Below, one piece after another: positions 17,420 through 26,702 of a stretch of 64,000 bases of DNA. The translations under genes and the position numbers were made by a program. The DNA comes from Streptomyces sp. SM1 (GTDB lineage: Bacteria; Actinomycetota; Actinomycetes; Streptomycetales; Streptomycetaceae): contig NZ_NEUB01000768.1 in the NCBI RefSeq assembly GCF_002910825.1, positions 1 to 64,000 on the forward strand, in the 5' to 3' direction. Position 1 is the first letter of the stretch. The number at the start of each line of letters is the position of its first letter. The notes below the pieces were generated by a model. That model did not search any database. It was not told where the DNA came from and worked only from the letters and a program-made list of their open reading frames with translations.

Positions 17420-17472
17420 CCGGTGGTGGGGACTACTGCGGTGCAGTCCTTGCTGCAACTCCCCACCACCGG
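17420..17472 (+). terminator. Long-loop inverted repeat between MoxR and VWA genes
   Basis: Left arm CCGGTGGTGGGGA (17420-17432), right arm 17460-17472, with a smaller ACTGC/GCAGT hairpin inside the loop. It may terminate or attenuate, setting the MoxR:VWA ratio. Confidence 0.7.
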
Positions 17473-17516
17473 CGGCGTTCTGCCGCTGCCTTGTCCTCAG
17501 AAGGAGACCACGACCC

Positions 17517-19202
17517 ATGACGATCACCGTCACGAACCAGAAGCCGGCCGTACTCGACGCACTGCACACCATCTCGTGCACCGGTGATTACGACCCGATG
17601 CCGGCGATCCAGCAGACCCTCATCGACCCGCTGCTGGAGCCGTTGAACCCCAACGCCCCGGCGAGCATCACCGACGCCCAGGGCGCTGATCTGACGGGGA
17701 ACATCCCGGATCTGGTCCTGAGCTGCCTCGGCGACACGCTGAACGTGGCCAGCGAGCAGACCGTCAAGGAGCTGCTCGGGCAGACCCTGATCAACTTCGA
17801 CCAGGGCACACCGCTGCCGGTCGCCGAGCTCTTCGCCGTCCAGGCCGGACAGCAGAACAAGATGCCCGCGCCCTCCCCGCGGGTGCTCTACACCGCGCAG
17901 GCTGATGTCCTCCCGGCCGCGAAGGCTCTGCTGGCGGGGACCGGCGACGAGAGCGCCTTCTTCGCCTCGATCGCCTACACCTTCCACCCCGACACCCTCG
18001 GGTTCTGGTTCCAGTCCTCCGCGGCCTTCGACGACTTCAAGATCTGGCTGTCCCAGCAGACACAGACGATGGCCAGTGCGTTGCCGCTGGCCACCACCAA
18101 GCTGCTCAACGACTTCACGGCCCTGTCCCTGAAGGGGCTCACCGAGTCGCTGCTGGTGCGCAAGGACGACTCTGACGCCAACGATGAGCACTCCTTCGCC
18201 CGCGTGCTCGTGCACATGCTCATGAACTACATCGAGCAGCAGCGGGTCCAGGCCAGCCAGCAGAACACCGCCCTGGACACAGGCGTCCTGCCGTTCACGA
18301 TCGGGGAGTTGTTCTGCCCGCGCTCCCTCGTCCTGGTCAACGTCGAGGCCCATGCCCGGGCCACCGCGGCGAAGATCACGGGGGAGTGGAACCTCATCAA
18401 CCAGTCGCTGGCCTCGCCGGTGAAGGTCGTCTCGAACACGTCGCTGTCCAAGCTCACGTCGCTGCCACGGGCCGCCGCCCGGGCCGCCGCCCTGGGAGCC
18501 ACGCAGCAACCGGGCCAGCCTGGCAGCCGTAGCGCCCAGGTGGCGTTCCGCAAGCAGCCGCCGAGCAAGCTCGACCTGCTCAAGGACATCACCCGGGTGC
18601 TGCGCCGGATGGGCAAGGTCAACAAGTCACAGAACATCTTCCGCACAACGAAGGCGACCTTCCTCAAGGCCAACCGTCGGGACCCGGACGACTGCAACAA
18701 GCCCGGCCGGATCACCTCGGTGCAGTACATGCCCGACCTGCACATCTACATCGACACCTCCGGTTCGATCTCCGAGGAGAACTACCAGGAGGCGGTCATG
18801 ATGCTCATCCGGATCGCCAAGAAGCTCAACATCAACCTGTACTTCAACTCGTTCAGCCACTTCCTGTCCCAGGAGGTGATGCTGCGCACGGAGAACAAGT
18901 CGACGACTCAGATCTGGAAGGAGTTCCGCAGGATCCCGAAGGTGTCGGGCGGAACGGAGTACACCCAGATCTGGCGGTACATCAACGCCAGCCGCGTGCG
19001 CCAGCGCAGGCTCTCGCTCGTGGTCACCGACTTCGACTGGCTGCCGCCGTCCACGCGCCAGGACCACCCGAAGAACCTGTACTACGCACCGTGCTCCGCC
19101 ATGGACTGGTCGTTCATGGTTGACCTGGCAAAACGCTACGCCGACTCGATGCAGCACATCGATCCGAGCATCCGGCAGAAGCTCCTCGGCATGGTCGTCT
19201 GA
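17517..19202 (+). CDS. VWA-domain protein, partner of the MoxR ATPase
   Basis: 561 residues from ATG 17517, preceded by AGAAGGAG. The C-terminal third is a von Willebrand factor A domain: MIDAS motif DTSGS (~413-417), the conserved Thr in SGGTEY (~476-481) and the third loop TDFDW (~503-507). The N-terminal ~330 residues are helical and unrecognised. ATPase-VWA pairs of this kind (RavA-ViaA, MoxR-CoxE) use the metal-ion site to bind substrate. Here the substrate is probably an element-encoded complex. Followed by a long inverted repeat. Confidence 0.9.
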   Translation: MTITVTNQKPAVLDALHTISCTGDYDPMPAIQQTLIDPLLEPLNPNAPASITDAQGADLTGNIPDLVLSCLGDTLNVASEQTVKELLGQTLINFDQGTPLPVAELFAVQAGQQNKMPAPSPRVLYTAQADVLPAAKALLAGTGDESAFFASIAYTFHPDTLGFWFQSSAAFDDFKIWLSQQTQTMASALPLATTKLLNDFTALSLKGLTESLLVRKDDSDANDEHSFARVLVHMLMNYIEQQRVQASQQNTALDTGVLPFTIGELFCPRSLVLVNVEAHARATAAKITGEWNLINQSLASPVKVVSNTSLSKLTSLPRAAARAAALGATQQPGQPGSRSAQVAFRKQPPSKLDLLKDITRVLRRMGKVNKSQNIFRTTKATFLKANRRDPDDCNKPGRITSVQYMPDLHIYIDTSGSISEENYQEAVMMLIRIAKKLNINLYFNSFSHFLSQEVMLRTENKSTTQIWKEFRRIPKVSGGTEYTQIWRYINASRVRQRRLSLVVTDFDWLPPSTRQDHPKNLYYAPCSAMDWSFMVDLAKRYADSMQHIDPSIRQKLLGMVV

Positions 19203-19220
19203 CCCTGCTGCCCCAAGAAC

Positions 19221-19273
19221 CGCCAAGAGCGGTGTCGTGCAACCAACTCCCCTGGCTGGCACCGCTCTTGGCG
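19221..19273 (+). terminator. Long-loop inverted repeat
   Basis: Left arm CGCCAAGAGCGGTG (19221-19234), right arm 19260-19273, lying 19 nt after the VWA stop. Confidence 0.75.
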
Positions 19274-19378
19274 ACCCCTGACTTTCCCTCTCACTCATCC
19301 ATATCCCTGCTCGGGACACCGTGGCGCATCCACCCAGCGCGCCACCACGCCGAGCGACTCGCACCGAAGGAGGACCCG

Positions 19379-21286
19379 GTGGGTCTCAGCAACTTCACAC
19401 CCGGCGGCTCCGACGACGACAAGGGCAACGGCGGTGGCGGCAGCTTCCCTCCGCAGTTCCCGTCCGCGGCCTTGCCGTCCAGCGGTGGCAGCGCCGATGA
19501 CGTCAAGGAGCTCCTCGTCGACTACAACGAGAAGTTCAAGAACGCCGATCCGACCATGTTCCGTGACACGCTCATCGGGCAGGTCCTCTCGGTCATCATC
19601 AGCAAGACCAAGCCCAACGCTCTGCTGGTCGGTTCCGCCGGCGTCGGCAAGACGAAGATCGTCGAGGACATTGCACGGCGCATCGCGCTCGGCGACGCCC
19701 TCATTCCCGACCAGCTCAAGGACTACACGATCTACGAGCTGCCCATCACCAACATCATCGCCGGGACCGGCATAGTCGGCTCGCTGGAGGAGAAGGTCAA
19801 GGCAATCGTCGAGTTCGCCTCGGACCCCAAGAACAAGGCCATCCTGTTCATGGACGAGATCCACCAGATCACCGGAGGGTCCGGCAGCCATGGCGACGCC
19901 GTCGGCCGCAAGATCTCGCAGATCCTCAAGCCGGCCCTGGCCCGCGGCGACATGTCCGTCATCGGTGCGACCACCAGCACGGAGTCTCGTGCCTTCGATG
20001 AGGACCCGGCCTTCGCCCGTCGCTTCACCCGGCTCATCGTCGACGAGCTGAGCGTGGAACAGACGCTGGCCGTGATGACCACGGTCCGGCCCGGCCTGAT
20101 GGCGCACTACCGTCACCAGATCGGGGTCTCCGACGACGTCCTGGCCTCGGTGGTGCAGATCGCCGAAGCGAACTCCCGGGCTGGCCAGCACCGTCCGGAC
20201 AACGCCATCGCGCTGCTCGACCGGGCGATGGCTGACCGGGTCCTGGAGCAGAAGAAGCTCATCGTCCAGGCCGAGGTCGCCGGCGACACGGCGCTCGCGC
20301 AGACCTTGCGGTCCATTCCGCAGGTGCCGCTGACGAGCACCCGTGTGCTCGATGTGGCCAAGCGCCTGATGACCGGAAACGCCCAGCGCAAGGACCTCGA
20401 CGTTGCCGCGCTGAGCGCCACGCTCACCAGCCGCCTGCAGGGCCAGGACGACGTGCTCGCCAAGCTCACGGACCGTCTGGCCCGCGAAGAGCTCGACCTG
20501 TTCCCGACGAGGACGCCCACGACGTGGCTGTTCGCCGGGGCCTCGGGTGTGGGTAAGACCGAGGCGGTCAAGATCATCGCTGAGGAGACGACCGGCACCG
20601 AGCCGATCATCCTCAACCTGACCGAATTCCACAGCGAGTGGTCGACGTCGAAGATCATCGGCGCACCTCCCGGCTATGTCGGATCGGACTCCAACCAGGA
20701 GCTCCCGTTCGACACGCTGGAGTCCAACCCCCACCGGGTGATCCTGCTCGACGAGTTCGAGAAGGCCGACAAGGCCGTGCAGCGCCTGTTCCTCTCGGCA
20801 TTCGACGAAGGCTACATCCGCAATGCCCATGGCAAGATCCTGGACTTCTCCAAGGCCCTGGTCATCTGCACGACCAACGCCGCCCGTGATTCGCTCGACG
20901 GCAAGATGATCGGCTTCGGCAACAACCCGAAGACCATCTCGAACCAGAGCCTCAACAAGGCACTGGAGCAGTTCTTCGACGCCGAGCTGCTGGGCCGGTT
21001 CTCACTGGTCGTGGGGTTCAACCCCATCGACCGGCAGACCTACCGACAGATCATGGCCGCCGACTACGAGCGGCAGCGTGAACGGATCGTCGAGGCCAAG
21101 CCGCGGCTGGCCCAGGCGCTTCCCGCGTCGATGCCCGACGACGAGCTGCGCGCCATCGAAGAGACCACCTACGTGGACTCCCAGGGTGCGCGGCCGGCGC
21201 GCAAGGCAGTTCGCACCTGGATCGAGGACTACCTGCTCGCTGCCCAGACCGGCGGCACAGCCTCGGCATCCCCCTCGGATGACTGA
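19379..21286 (+). CDS. Two-domain Clp-type AAA+ ATPase
   Basis: 635 residues from GTG 19379, chosen for AAGGAGG just upstream. The first AAA module has GSAGVGKTK (~84-92) and Walker B LFMDEIHQ (~157-164). The second has GASGVGKTE (~385-393), the pore loop GAPPGYVGSD (~428-437) and LLDEFEKA (~455-462). Sensor-2/Arg-finger sequences follow (ELLGRFSLVV). It lacks the ClpA/B N-terminal repeat domain, which is replaced by a Gly-rich disordered start, and has no ClpB middle coiled coil. I saw no ClpP-docking tripeptide. It is probably a hexameric unfoldase/disassembly machine. A second relative lies at 58401. Confidence 0.92.
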   Translation: MGLSNFTPGGSDDDKGNGGGGSFPPQFPSAALPSSGGSADDVKELLVDYNEKFKNADPTMFRDTLIGQVLSVIISKTKPNALLVGSAGVGKTKIVEDIARRIALGDALIPDQLKDYTIYELPITNIIAGTGIVGSLEEKVKAIVEFASDPKNKAILFMDEIHQITGGSGSHGDAVGRKISQILKPALARGDMSVIGATTSTESRAFDEDPAFARRFTRLIVDELSVEQTLAVMTTVRPGLMAHYRHQIGVSDDVLASVVQIAEANSRAGQHRPDNAIALLDRAMADRVLEQKKLIVQAEVAGDTALAQTLRSIPQVPLTSTRVLDVAKRLMTGNAQRKDLDVAALSATLTSRLQGQDDVLAKLTDRLAREELDLFPTRTPTTWLFAGASGVGKTEAVKIIAEETTGTEPIILNLTEFHSEWSTSKIIGAPPGYVGSDSNQELPFDTLESNPHRVILLDEFEKADKAVQRLFLSAFDEGYIRNAHGKILDFSKALVICTTNAARDSLDGKMIGFGNNPKTISNQSLNKALEQFFDAELLGRFSLVVGFNPIDRQTYRQIMAADYERQRERIVEAKPRLAQALPASMPDDELRAIEETTYVDSQGARPARKAVRTWIEDYLLAAQTGGTASASPSDD

Positions 21287-21305
21287 GCAGCCGTCCACAT
21301 CGCAC

Positions 21306-21346
21306 CGAGCGCTCCTGTTCCGGATGTTCCGGAACAGGAGCGCTCG
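21306..21346 (+). terminator. Terminator hairpin
   Basis: An 18-bp perfect stem (left arm 21306-21323, right arm 21329-21346, containing GCGCTCCTGTTCCGG) with a 5-nt loop, 20 nt after the stop. Confidence 0.85.
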
Positions 21347-21514
21347 GCGTCAAGTCCGTCGACGACATCACAGCGGCGCTGGCCCGGCCCTGACCAGCAT
21401 CGCGGGGGCGAACACGCTCCCGCGTCGGGCGGCCGGGCCTGGACCAGACAGCGGCCGCCGCCGGCCCGGCTCCGAGGCGCCGGGCCGGTGCCACCCCACC
21501 GAACAGGAAGTGAC

Positions 21515-22159
21515 ATGACCGAAGAGATCCGGAGCACCGCAGGGCGCCCGATCGGGGCACGCGGTCTGAAGACTCGCAGCCAACTGCTGCTCTGTCTCAA
21601 GGAGTTGCTGGCCGAGCACGGCTATCACGCGACGAGAGTGATCGATGTCGCCCGTCGCGCGCGTACCTCGCCCGCGACCTTCTATCAGTACTTCGCAGAC
21701 GTCGACGCGGCCGCCCTGGAGCTGGCTCGGCCCGTGGCGCAGGAGGGAAGCGACGGACTGATCTACGCGGAGATCGGCAGTTGGTGGGGCGGCGGGCGTC
21801 ACGCGGCCGGGAGCACGGTGGACGCCTTCTTCGCGTTCTGGCGGGAGCACGAGGTGGTCCTGCGGGTGGTCGACCTGCGGGCGGCCGAGGACGACAGCCG
21901 GTTCGCCGAGATCCGCCGCCGCATACTCTCCGGTCTCCTGGGGCACCTGGAGTACGCGATCACCGCTCGTCCGTCATCACCCGGCGCGACGGACGACTCC
22001 TTCGCCGCGGCCGAGGCGCTGACGGTGCTGCTTGCCTCGGCCGCCGGGCACCAAAACCCCGAGACAGCGGACTCACAGGTGGTTCGCCAGATGCTGGTCG
22101 AACTCATCGCCCGGGCCGTGTCCGGCGGAACCGTCGCCGTCCAGCTGCCGACTGCGTGA
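21515..22159 (+). CDS. TetR-family transcriptional regulator
   Basis: 214 residues from ATG 21515 with CAGGAAGTGAC in front. The N-terminal HTH (LLAEHGYHATRVIDVARRARTSPATFYQYFAD, ~30-62) is canonical TetR. The C-terminal ligand-binding domain is all-helical and contains WWGGG near residue 90 followed by FFAFWREHEVVLRVVDLRA, as in streptomycete TetR proteins with TetR_C-like domains. No divergent target gene sits beside it, so its regulon is unclear. It may be a later insertion into the backbone block. Confidence 0.9.
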   Translation: MTEEIRSTAGRPIGARGLKTRSQLLLCLKELLAEHGYHATRVIDVARRARTSPATFYQYFADVDAAALELARPVAQEGSDGLIYAEIGSWWGGGRHAAGSTVDAFFAFWREHEVVLRVVDLRAAEDDSRFAEIRRRILSGLLGHLEYAITARPSSPGATDDSFAAAEALTVLLASAAGHQNPETADSQVVRQMLVELIARAVSGGTVAVQLPTA

Positions 22160-22461
22160 CCCGTCAGGGACGCGAGTCGAGCACGCGATGTCCGACCGGC
22201 GACACGCTCGCGGTAGTGACGTGGTGCGCTAACCCCGGCCCAGACGGGCCGGGTACCCGCCACAACCCTCTCGGGAGTACCGCGTTGGCCGTGACCGCCA
22301 ATGTGATCGACACGCTGATCGGGCGGCCACGGGCCAGCGACGGCTCGGGCCAGCCCGCACCTGGCCGGACCGCCCTTCCCCACCAGACGACTTCGGCGCC
22401 CCGCCTCCCGGCCGGGCACCACTGATTCCACTGCCCATGGGCCGTGCAAAGGACGTCCGTC
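22160..22461 (+). other. Intergenic stretch with one small hairpin
   Basis: About 300 nt after the TetR gene. CCCGGCCC/GGGCCGGG at 22234-22253 can form a short hairpin, probably the TetR terminator. A frame reading LAVTANVIDTLIGRP occurs nearby but is too short and poorly supported to call. Confidence 0.4.
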
Positions 22462-22600
22462 ATGCCACTGTCGCTCTCTCAGCTCGAGAGGCACCTGCTG
22501 GGCGCCGCCGAGGTGCTGCGCGGCCCGCTGAGCCCGCACCAATCTCAGGACTATCTGCTGCCGTTCGTCTTCCTGAAGCACGCCAGCGACGTACCTCGCC
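22462..22600 (+). pseudogene. Remnant of a type I methyltransferase gene (hsdM N-terminus)
   Basis: From ATG 22462, about 46 residues match the N-terminal helical region of HsdM subunits: LSQLERHLLGAAEVLRGPLS, then DYLLPFVFLKHASDV, which is equivalent to the family's D-Y-x-x-P-x-x-F-L-K-x-x-S-D pattern. After that the frame loses similarity and runs into the next small gene. The SAM-binding and catalytic NPPF region is missing, so this is a truncated relic of a restriction-modification system. Confidence 0.6.
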
Positions 22601-22633
22601 CCCACGCCCTCATTGCTCAGAAAGGGGACAGCC

Positions 22634-22888
22634 ATGTCCACCATGCTCCCCAAACCTCTGCTCCAAGAGCATCGAAAGCGAGCCATGGAGCTCTCCGCCG
22701 CGGCCCGAACGAACCTCACCGCCCATGTCCGGAGCACCGATGAACTCCGCGAACTGGGCCTCATGCTTGGCCTGATCGAGGTCGATCCCGCAGGATCCCT
22801 CGTCACGGCCTGTCCCTGGGATCTCGATGCCGACGATGCTGCCGTCGATGGAACCGACCGGCGCCGCTCGGAGTCGACCTCGACGTGA
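22634..22888 (+). CDS. Small hypothetical protein, 84 residues
   Basis: ATG 22634 follows AAAGGGG. The helical first half (LLQEHRKRAMELSAAARTNL, STDELRELGLMLGLI) is followed by an acidic second half (DLDADDAAVDGTDRR). It overlaps nothing and precedes a group of inverted repeats. No recognised family. Confidence 0.5.
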   Translation: MSTMLPKPLLQEHRKRAMELSAAARTNLTAHVRSTDELRELGLMLGLIEVDPAGSLVTACPWDLDADDAAVDGTDRRRSESTST

Positions 22889-22968
22889 GGTGAGTTGCCG
22901 CTGATGAACGACCGCGCGCCTGGGTAGCGCGCGGTGTCCGGGGCGTGGCTTCGCCACATACCCCGGAC

Positions 22969-22990
22969 TCAGGGGCCTAACGGCCCCTGA
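22969..22990 (+). terminator. Short inverted repeat
   Basis: TCAGGGGCC/GGCCCCTGA with a 4-nt loop, one of several stacked hairpins after the gene at 22634. Confidence 0.55.
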
Positions 22991-23005
22991 CGGGTGGGTT
23001 GAGAG

Positions 23006-23051
23006 GAACACGGGCGGGGCTCGTCGGCTGACGAGAGCCCCGCCCGTGTTC
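23006..23051 (+). terminator. Strong terminator hairpin
   Basis: A 17-bp stem (GAACACGGGCGGGGCTC and its complement at 23035-23051) with a 12-nt loop, which itself can pair. It isolates the helicase gene from upstream transcription. Confidence 0.85.
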
Positions 23052-23204
23052 GTACCTGCGCCCCCATGGCCCAGCCCTGTCGCTGCGCTCTTCGCTCACC
23101 TTCGAGCATTCGACTTGCTGTTAATCTCTTATCGGAATTGCTATGCGGCGTGATTCATGCCTTCTATCAATCCGCCTCTCAATCCACTCAAGAAAGGCAG
23201 CGAC

Positions 23205-26003
23205 ATGCCTGTCCTGCTTGATGACCTCGACCTCTCGGCCAATGCCGTTGCTCAGAAGGCCGTCGACCCGAAGTTCTTCTCCTCGAAGCTCACCGGCAAC
23301 GGCAAGAAGATCGGCCTGCTCAACGAGTCCTTGCTGCCGATCAACACTGCCACCAACACCGCCTACGCCATGGCCACCGATATCGAGGTCAAGCAGAGCT
23401 CGACGCAGCATGACATCACCACGACGTCGATCCCGCTCGCGCCGATCACGCGCCGCGCTCTGAACGCCGGCGGGTCCTTCACCTTGCCGAGCCCGCACGC
23501 CGACGACCGCTTCGCTGTCGACACCGCGTCCAGCCGATTCGACGACTGGGACGTCGCCTTCGACATGACCCCGCAGGCGCTCGTGTTCTACGAGGACAAG
23601 TCCGGCGGCAAGTCCACGCGCGACCTCGTCATCCAGTACCGGATGGAGCTGTACTTCTTCAAGAATGGGCTGCCCGACCCGGAGTACGCGACCGCTGTCT
23701 CGCGCTCGGCCGGCTACGGCAACCACGACGCCGCCGTCTTCCTGCAGTGGGACACCAGCCCGCTGGAGAACGCCCGTGGCTACGTCCAGGACGTGCTCAC
23801 ATCCGCCGGCCTGACGGCCTCCAATCTCGGCGATGAGTTTGACGAGTGGATGCGCCAGTACTCGATCTACGAGCGCATCACGCGCCTGGCCCAGATCTGG
23901 GACTCCGAGGTGGTTGCCGACGAGGTCTGCCGCTACATCCAGGACATGCCCGCGGGCCCGACGGAGCAGCAGCTGAATATGCTCGCCGTCCAGCTGCGCT
24001 ACCTGGAGAACTACAACGTCCCGCTGGAGGCCTACCGCCAGATCCACAAGCAGCTGGATGCGACCTTCTCCGACCGGATCGCCACGAAGCTGTCGAAGCA
24101 GAACCTCAGCCTGCTGATGAACCGCACGCTCGACCACCTGGAGCAGATGAAGCCTCAGCTGATCGTGCCTGCGCAGCCGGCCACGCCTCCGAATCTGCCG
24201 CCCCACCTGTCCAAGCAGCAGCTCGACGCGCTCACCACGCACGAGCCGCTGGTGATGACGCAGGCGGGAGCCGGCACCGGCAAGTCGACCGTGATCCTCG
24301 AACGGATTAAGTACCTCGAAGCCTGCGGCGTCCCCGCCTCGGACATCACGGTGCTCTCGTTCACCAACGCCGCAGCCGACAACATCACGGAGAAGAACCC
24401 GGACGTCGGCTCGATGACGATCGCCAAGATGATCATCGACATCTACTCGATGAACCACCCGAGGCACAAGGTCTCGGCCATCGACACCATCATCAACTCG
24501 ATCGACATCTTCTACCCGAACAGCCAGTTCGCGGCGACGTTCCGCCACCGCCTGCTGGAGGTCGACCAGAACAGGACCGGTGCCTTCACGGCCCTGAACA
24601 CCTTCGTCGAGAGCCACTTCGACGAGGTGATCGCCCTGCTCGACCGCATCGAGCAGACGTCGCTGGAGCTGCAGATCATCATCTGCTACCAGAAGATCGA
24701 CGACATGGCCGAGCCGGCCCACGTGCAGTCGAAGTACCTCATCATCGACGAGGTGCAGGACAACAGCGTGTTTGAGTTCATCTACGTGCTGAAGTACATC
24801 ACCAAGCACGCTCAGTCCCTGTTCATCGTCGGCGATGCCTCGCAGACGCTGTACGAGTTCCGCTCAGCGAACCCGCGCGCGCTCAACACGCTGGAGGGCT
24901 CGGGGGTCTTCGCGACTTTCAAGCTCACGACGAACTACCGGAGCAACCAGGAGATCCTGGACTTCGCGAACGTCGTGCTCGGCGGCCTGGAGACGAACCA
25001 GTTCGCCAACATCCAGCTGCAGGCGAACTCGCTCGCCATGCCTACGGCCGACTCGTTCCAGGAGAAGGTCACCCTGGAGTACCGCGAGGTGGCCAGACTC
25101 ACCGGGTTCGTCACCCAGGACCTGCAGGCGATCGTGCGTAACACGGTCATCCCCGACTACGTGGACAAGTGCCTGGACCGGGGCGAGCAGGTGGCTTTCC
25201 TGGCCTACTCGCGCCGCGAGGTGTCCTTGATCCAGGATGTGCTCGAAAAGCGCTACCCGGACCGCCACGTCGCCTCTCTGGTCAGCGATCGGGTCTACGC
25301 CACGGACATCTTCTCGAAGTACATCAAGTTCTTCTGGAACGACGTCCTGCAGGCACCGCCGGCCAACGCCGCGTTCGTGGTCTCCCAGGGGATCAAGGAC
25401 AACATGGGCAAGCTGACAAAGAACGCTGCCAACGCCAACGTTGAGAAGGCGATCCTGCGCACGATCTCCGAGTGGTGGATCGAGAACAGCGCGACCATCA
25501 ACGGCTGGGTCACGCTCTGCCACCAGGGCACGCTCACGCACGTGGCGTTCTTCGATCGGCTGCGCGACAACCTGCTCTCCTTCGAGATTCGGCGGAACCA
25601 GCAGAAGCTGAACATCAACAAGCAGAAGAACCAGGAGCGCAAGCGGAAGAACCTCGAGTCCAAGGCCGACCTGGTCGTTTCGACGATCCACGGTGCCAAG
25701 GGTCTCGAATTCGACAACGTTGTCGTCCTCTACAGGGAGGACACGAAGATGACCCAGGACGTCAAGCGGATGTTCTACGTCGCCTTTACCCGTGCCATGA
25801 AGAGCCAGTACGTACTCGGCTACGGCACCGTGAAGAACCCGCCGATCCAGAGCAGTTACGAGCAGATCGTGACGGCTCTGACCGAGCGCGACAAGAGGAA
25901 CGCCGCTCGCGCCCTCGGCATCGATCCGGACTTCTTGGACGACAACGACAGCGCTGCTCCCGGCAACACCGAAGATCGCTCTGCGGTCACTGCGGCCGTC
26001 TGA
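23205..26003 (+). CDS. UvrD/Rep-type superfamily 1 helicase with a large extra N-terminal region
   Basis: 932 residues from ATG 23205; AAGAAAGG in front favours it over ATG 23157. SF1A helicase motifs: I AGAGTGKST (~354-362), II LIIDEVQDNS (~511-520), III VGDASQTLYEFR (~544-555), IV LTTNYRSN (~574-581), V STIHGAKGLEF (~826-836) and VI FYVAFTRA (~857-864). These define a 3'-5' ssDNA translocase. The first ~345 residues precede the helicase and are unlike the usual UvrD/Rep/PcrA start. They read as a mixed domain, possibly DNA- or partner-binding. It stands alone between terminators. Confidence 0.93.
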   Translation: MPVLLDDLDLSANAVAQKAVDPKFFSSKLTGNGKKIGLLNESLLPINTATNTAYAMATDIEVKQSSTQHDITTTSIPLAPITRRALNAGGSFTLPSPHADDRFAVDTASSRFDDWDVAFDMTPQALVFYEDKSGGKSTRDLVIQYRMELYFFKNGLPDPEYATAVSRSAGYGNHDAAVFLQWDTSPLENARGYVQDVLTSAGLTASNLGDEFDEWMRQYSIYERITRLAQIWDSEVVADEVCRYIQDMPAGPTEQQLNMLAVQLRYLENYNVPLEAYRQIHKQLDATFSDRIATKLSKQNLSLLMNRTLDHLEQMKPQLIVPAQPATPPNLPPHLSKQQLDALTTHEPLVMTQAGAGTGKSTVILERIKYLEACGVPASDITVLSFTNAAADNITEKNPDVGSMTIAKMIIDIYSMNHPRHKVSAIDTIINSIDIFYPNSQFAATFRHRLLEVDQNRTGAFTALNTFVESHFDEVIALLDRIEQTSLELQIIICYQKIDDMAEPAHVQSKYLIIDEVQDNSVFEFIYVLKYITKHAQSLFIVGDASQTLYEFRSANPRALNTLEGSGVFATFKLTTNYRSNQEILDFANVVLGGLETNQFANIQLQANSLAMPTADSFQEKVTLEYREVARLTGFVTQDLQAIVRNTVIPDYVDKCLDRGEQVAFLAYSRREVSLIQDVLEKRYPDRHVASLVSDRVYATDIFSKYIKFFWNDVLQAPPANAAFVVSQGIKDNMGKLTKNAANANVEKAILRTISEWWIENSATINGWVTLCHQGTLTHVAFFDRLRDNLLSFEIRRNQQKLNINKQKNQERKRKNLESKADLVVSTIHGAKGLEFDNVVVLYREDTKMTQDVKRMFYVAFTRAMKSQYVLGYGTVKNPPIQSSYEQIVTALTERDKRNAARALGIDPDFLDDNDSAAPGNTEDRSAVTAAV

Positions 26004-26023
26004 CCAACCGCCGCCACCCCATG

Positions 26024-26069
26024 CCGCAGGGGCGGGTGTTCTCGACGAGCGAGACACCCGCCCCTGCGG
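26024..26069 (+). terminator. Terminator hairpin
   Basis: A 16-bp stem (CCGCAGGGGCGGGTGT and its complement) with a 14-nt loop, 21 nt after the helicase stop. Confidence 0.85.
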
Positions 26070-26288
26070 TCTTCCGCATTGCACAAACCTACCTCGTCCA
26101 ATGGGCCATCCAGGGCGAGGTCCTCTTCGCCATCAACGCCCTGGCAGAACGCCAGGCGCAGCAAGCCGCACCCGCCATGTCCCCCTCCCGCACAGCGACC
26201 TAGCTAGGCGGAACGGCGGTGTTTGAGCAGCGCCGGGCCTGCCTCCCGCCTCCACCACGCTTTCCCGCCGAAGAACAGGAATCCACCC

Positions 26289-26702
26289 ATGGACTTTCCC
26301 GGCCTGGAACTGAAGATCCGCATGACGCTCGTGGCCGGCCCGGACGCGCGTGTCTTCGTCCCCGTGCGGCTGTACTACACGGACTCCGACCCGTACGCGG
26401 TGCAGTTCTCCTTTGACGTCACGCCCGACGAGGTGGTCCGGTGGACGTTCGCCCGGGAACTGCTCGACCAGGGCCTCATCACACCCGCTGGCATCGGGGA
26501 CGTGAAGATCACTCCGATCGGTCCTCACCGAAACCGCTGCTTCAGCATCGAACTGGAATCCCCCGGCGGATACGCCTGCCTTGAAGGGCCGGCAGCTTCC
26601 GTGAAGGCATGGCTCGCCAAGACCTTCGAGGTCATCCCCGCAGGCCGGGAGTCTGAAACCGTCGATATCGACAGCTTCCTCGACGAGCTTCTGACCCACT
26701 GA
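26289..26702 (+). CDS. SsgA-like sporulation/cell-division protein (SALP family)
   Basis: 137 residues from ATG 26289. The pattern RLYYTDSDPYAVQFSF, then VVRWTFARELLDQGL, a short basic loop and GGYACLEGPAASVKAWLAKTFEVIPAG is the SsgA/SsgB-like fold (whirly-type) unique to morphologically complex actinobacteria. In the host these proteins place division septa and FtsZ. A copy on an element could couple its transfer or maintenance to sporulation septation, which is inference. No neighbouring division genes. Confidence 0.85.
   Translation: MDFPGLELKIRMTLVAGPDARVFVPVRLYYTDSDPYAVQFSFDVTPDEVVRWTFARELLDQGLITPAGIGDVKITPIGPHRNRCFSIELESPGGYACLEGPAASVKAWLAKTFEVIPAGRESETVDIDSFLDELLTH

Noticed and set aside
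15723-17420. A 565-residue - strand frame opposite the MoxR gene
   Set aside because: Shadow of the ATPase gene, which has intact Walker A and B.
22444-22743. A functional type I restriction-modification locus
   Set aside because: Only the first ~46 residues of an HsdM-like protein remain; no SAM-binding or catalytic motif, HsdS or HsdR nearby.
26021-26203. A small frame starting at ATG 26021 after the helicase gene
   Set aside because: It begins inside the terminator hairpin and has no ribosome-binding site.
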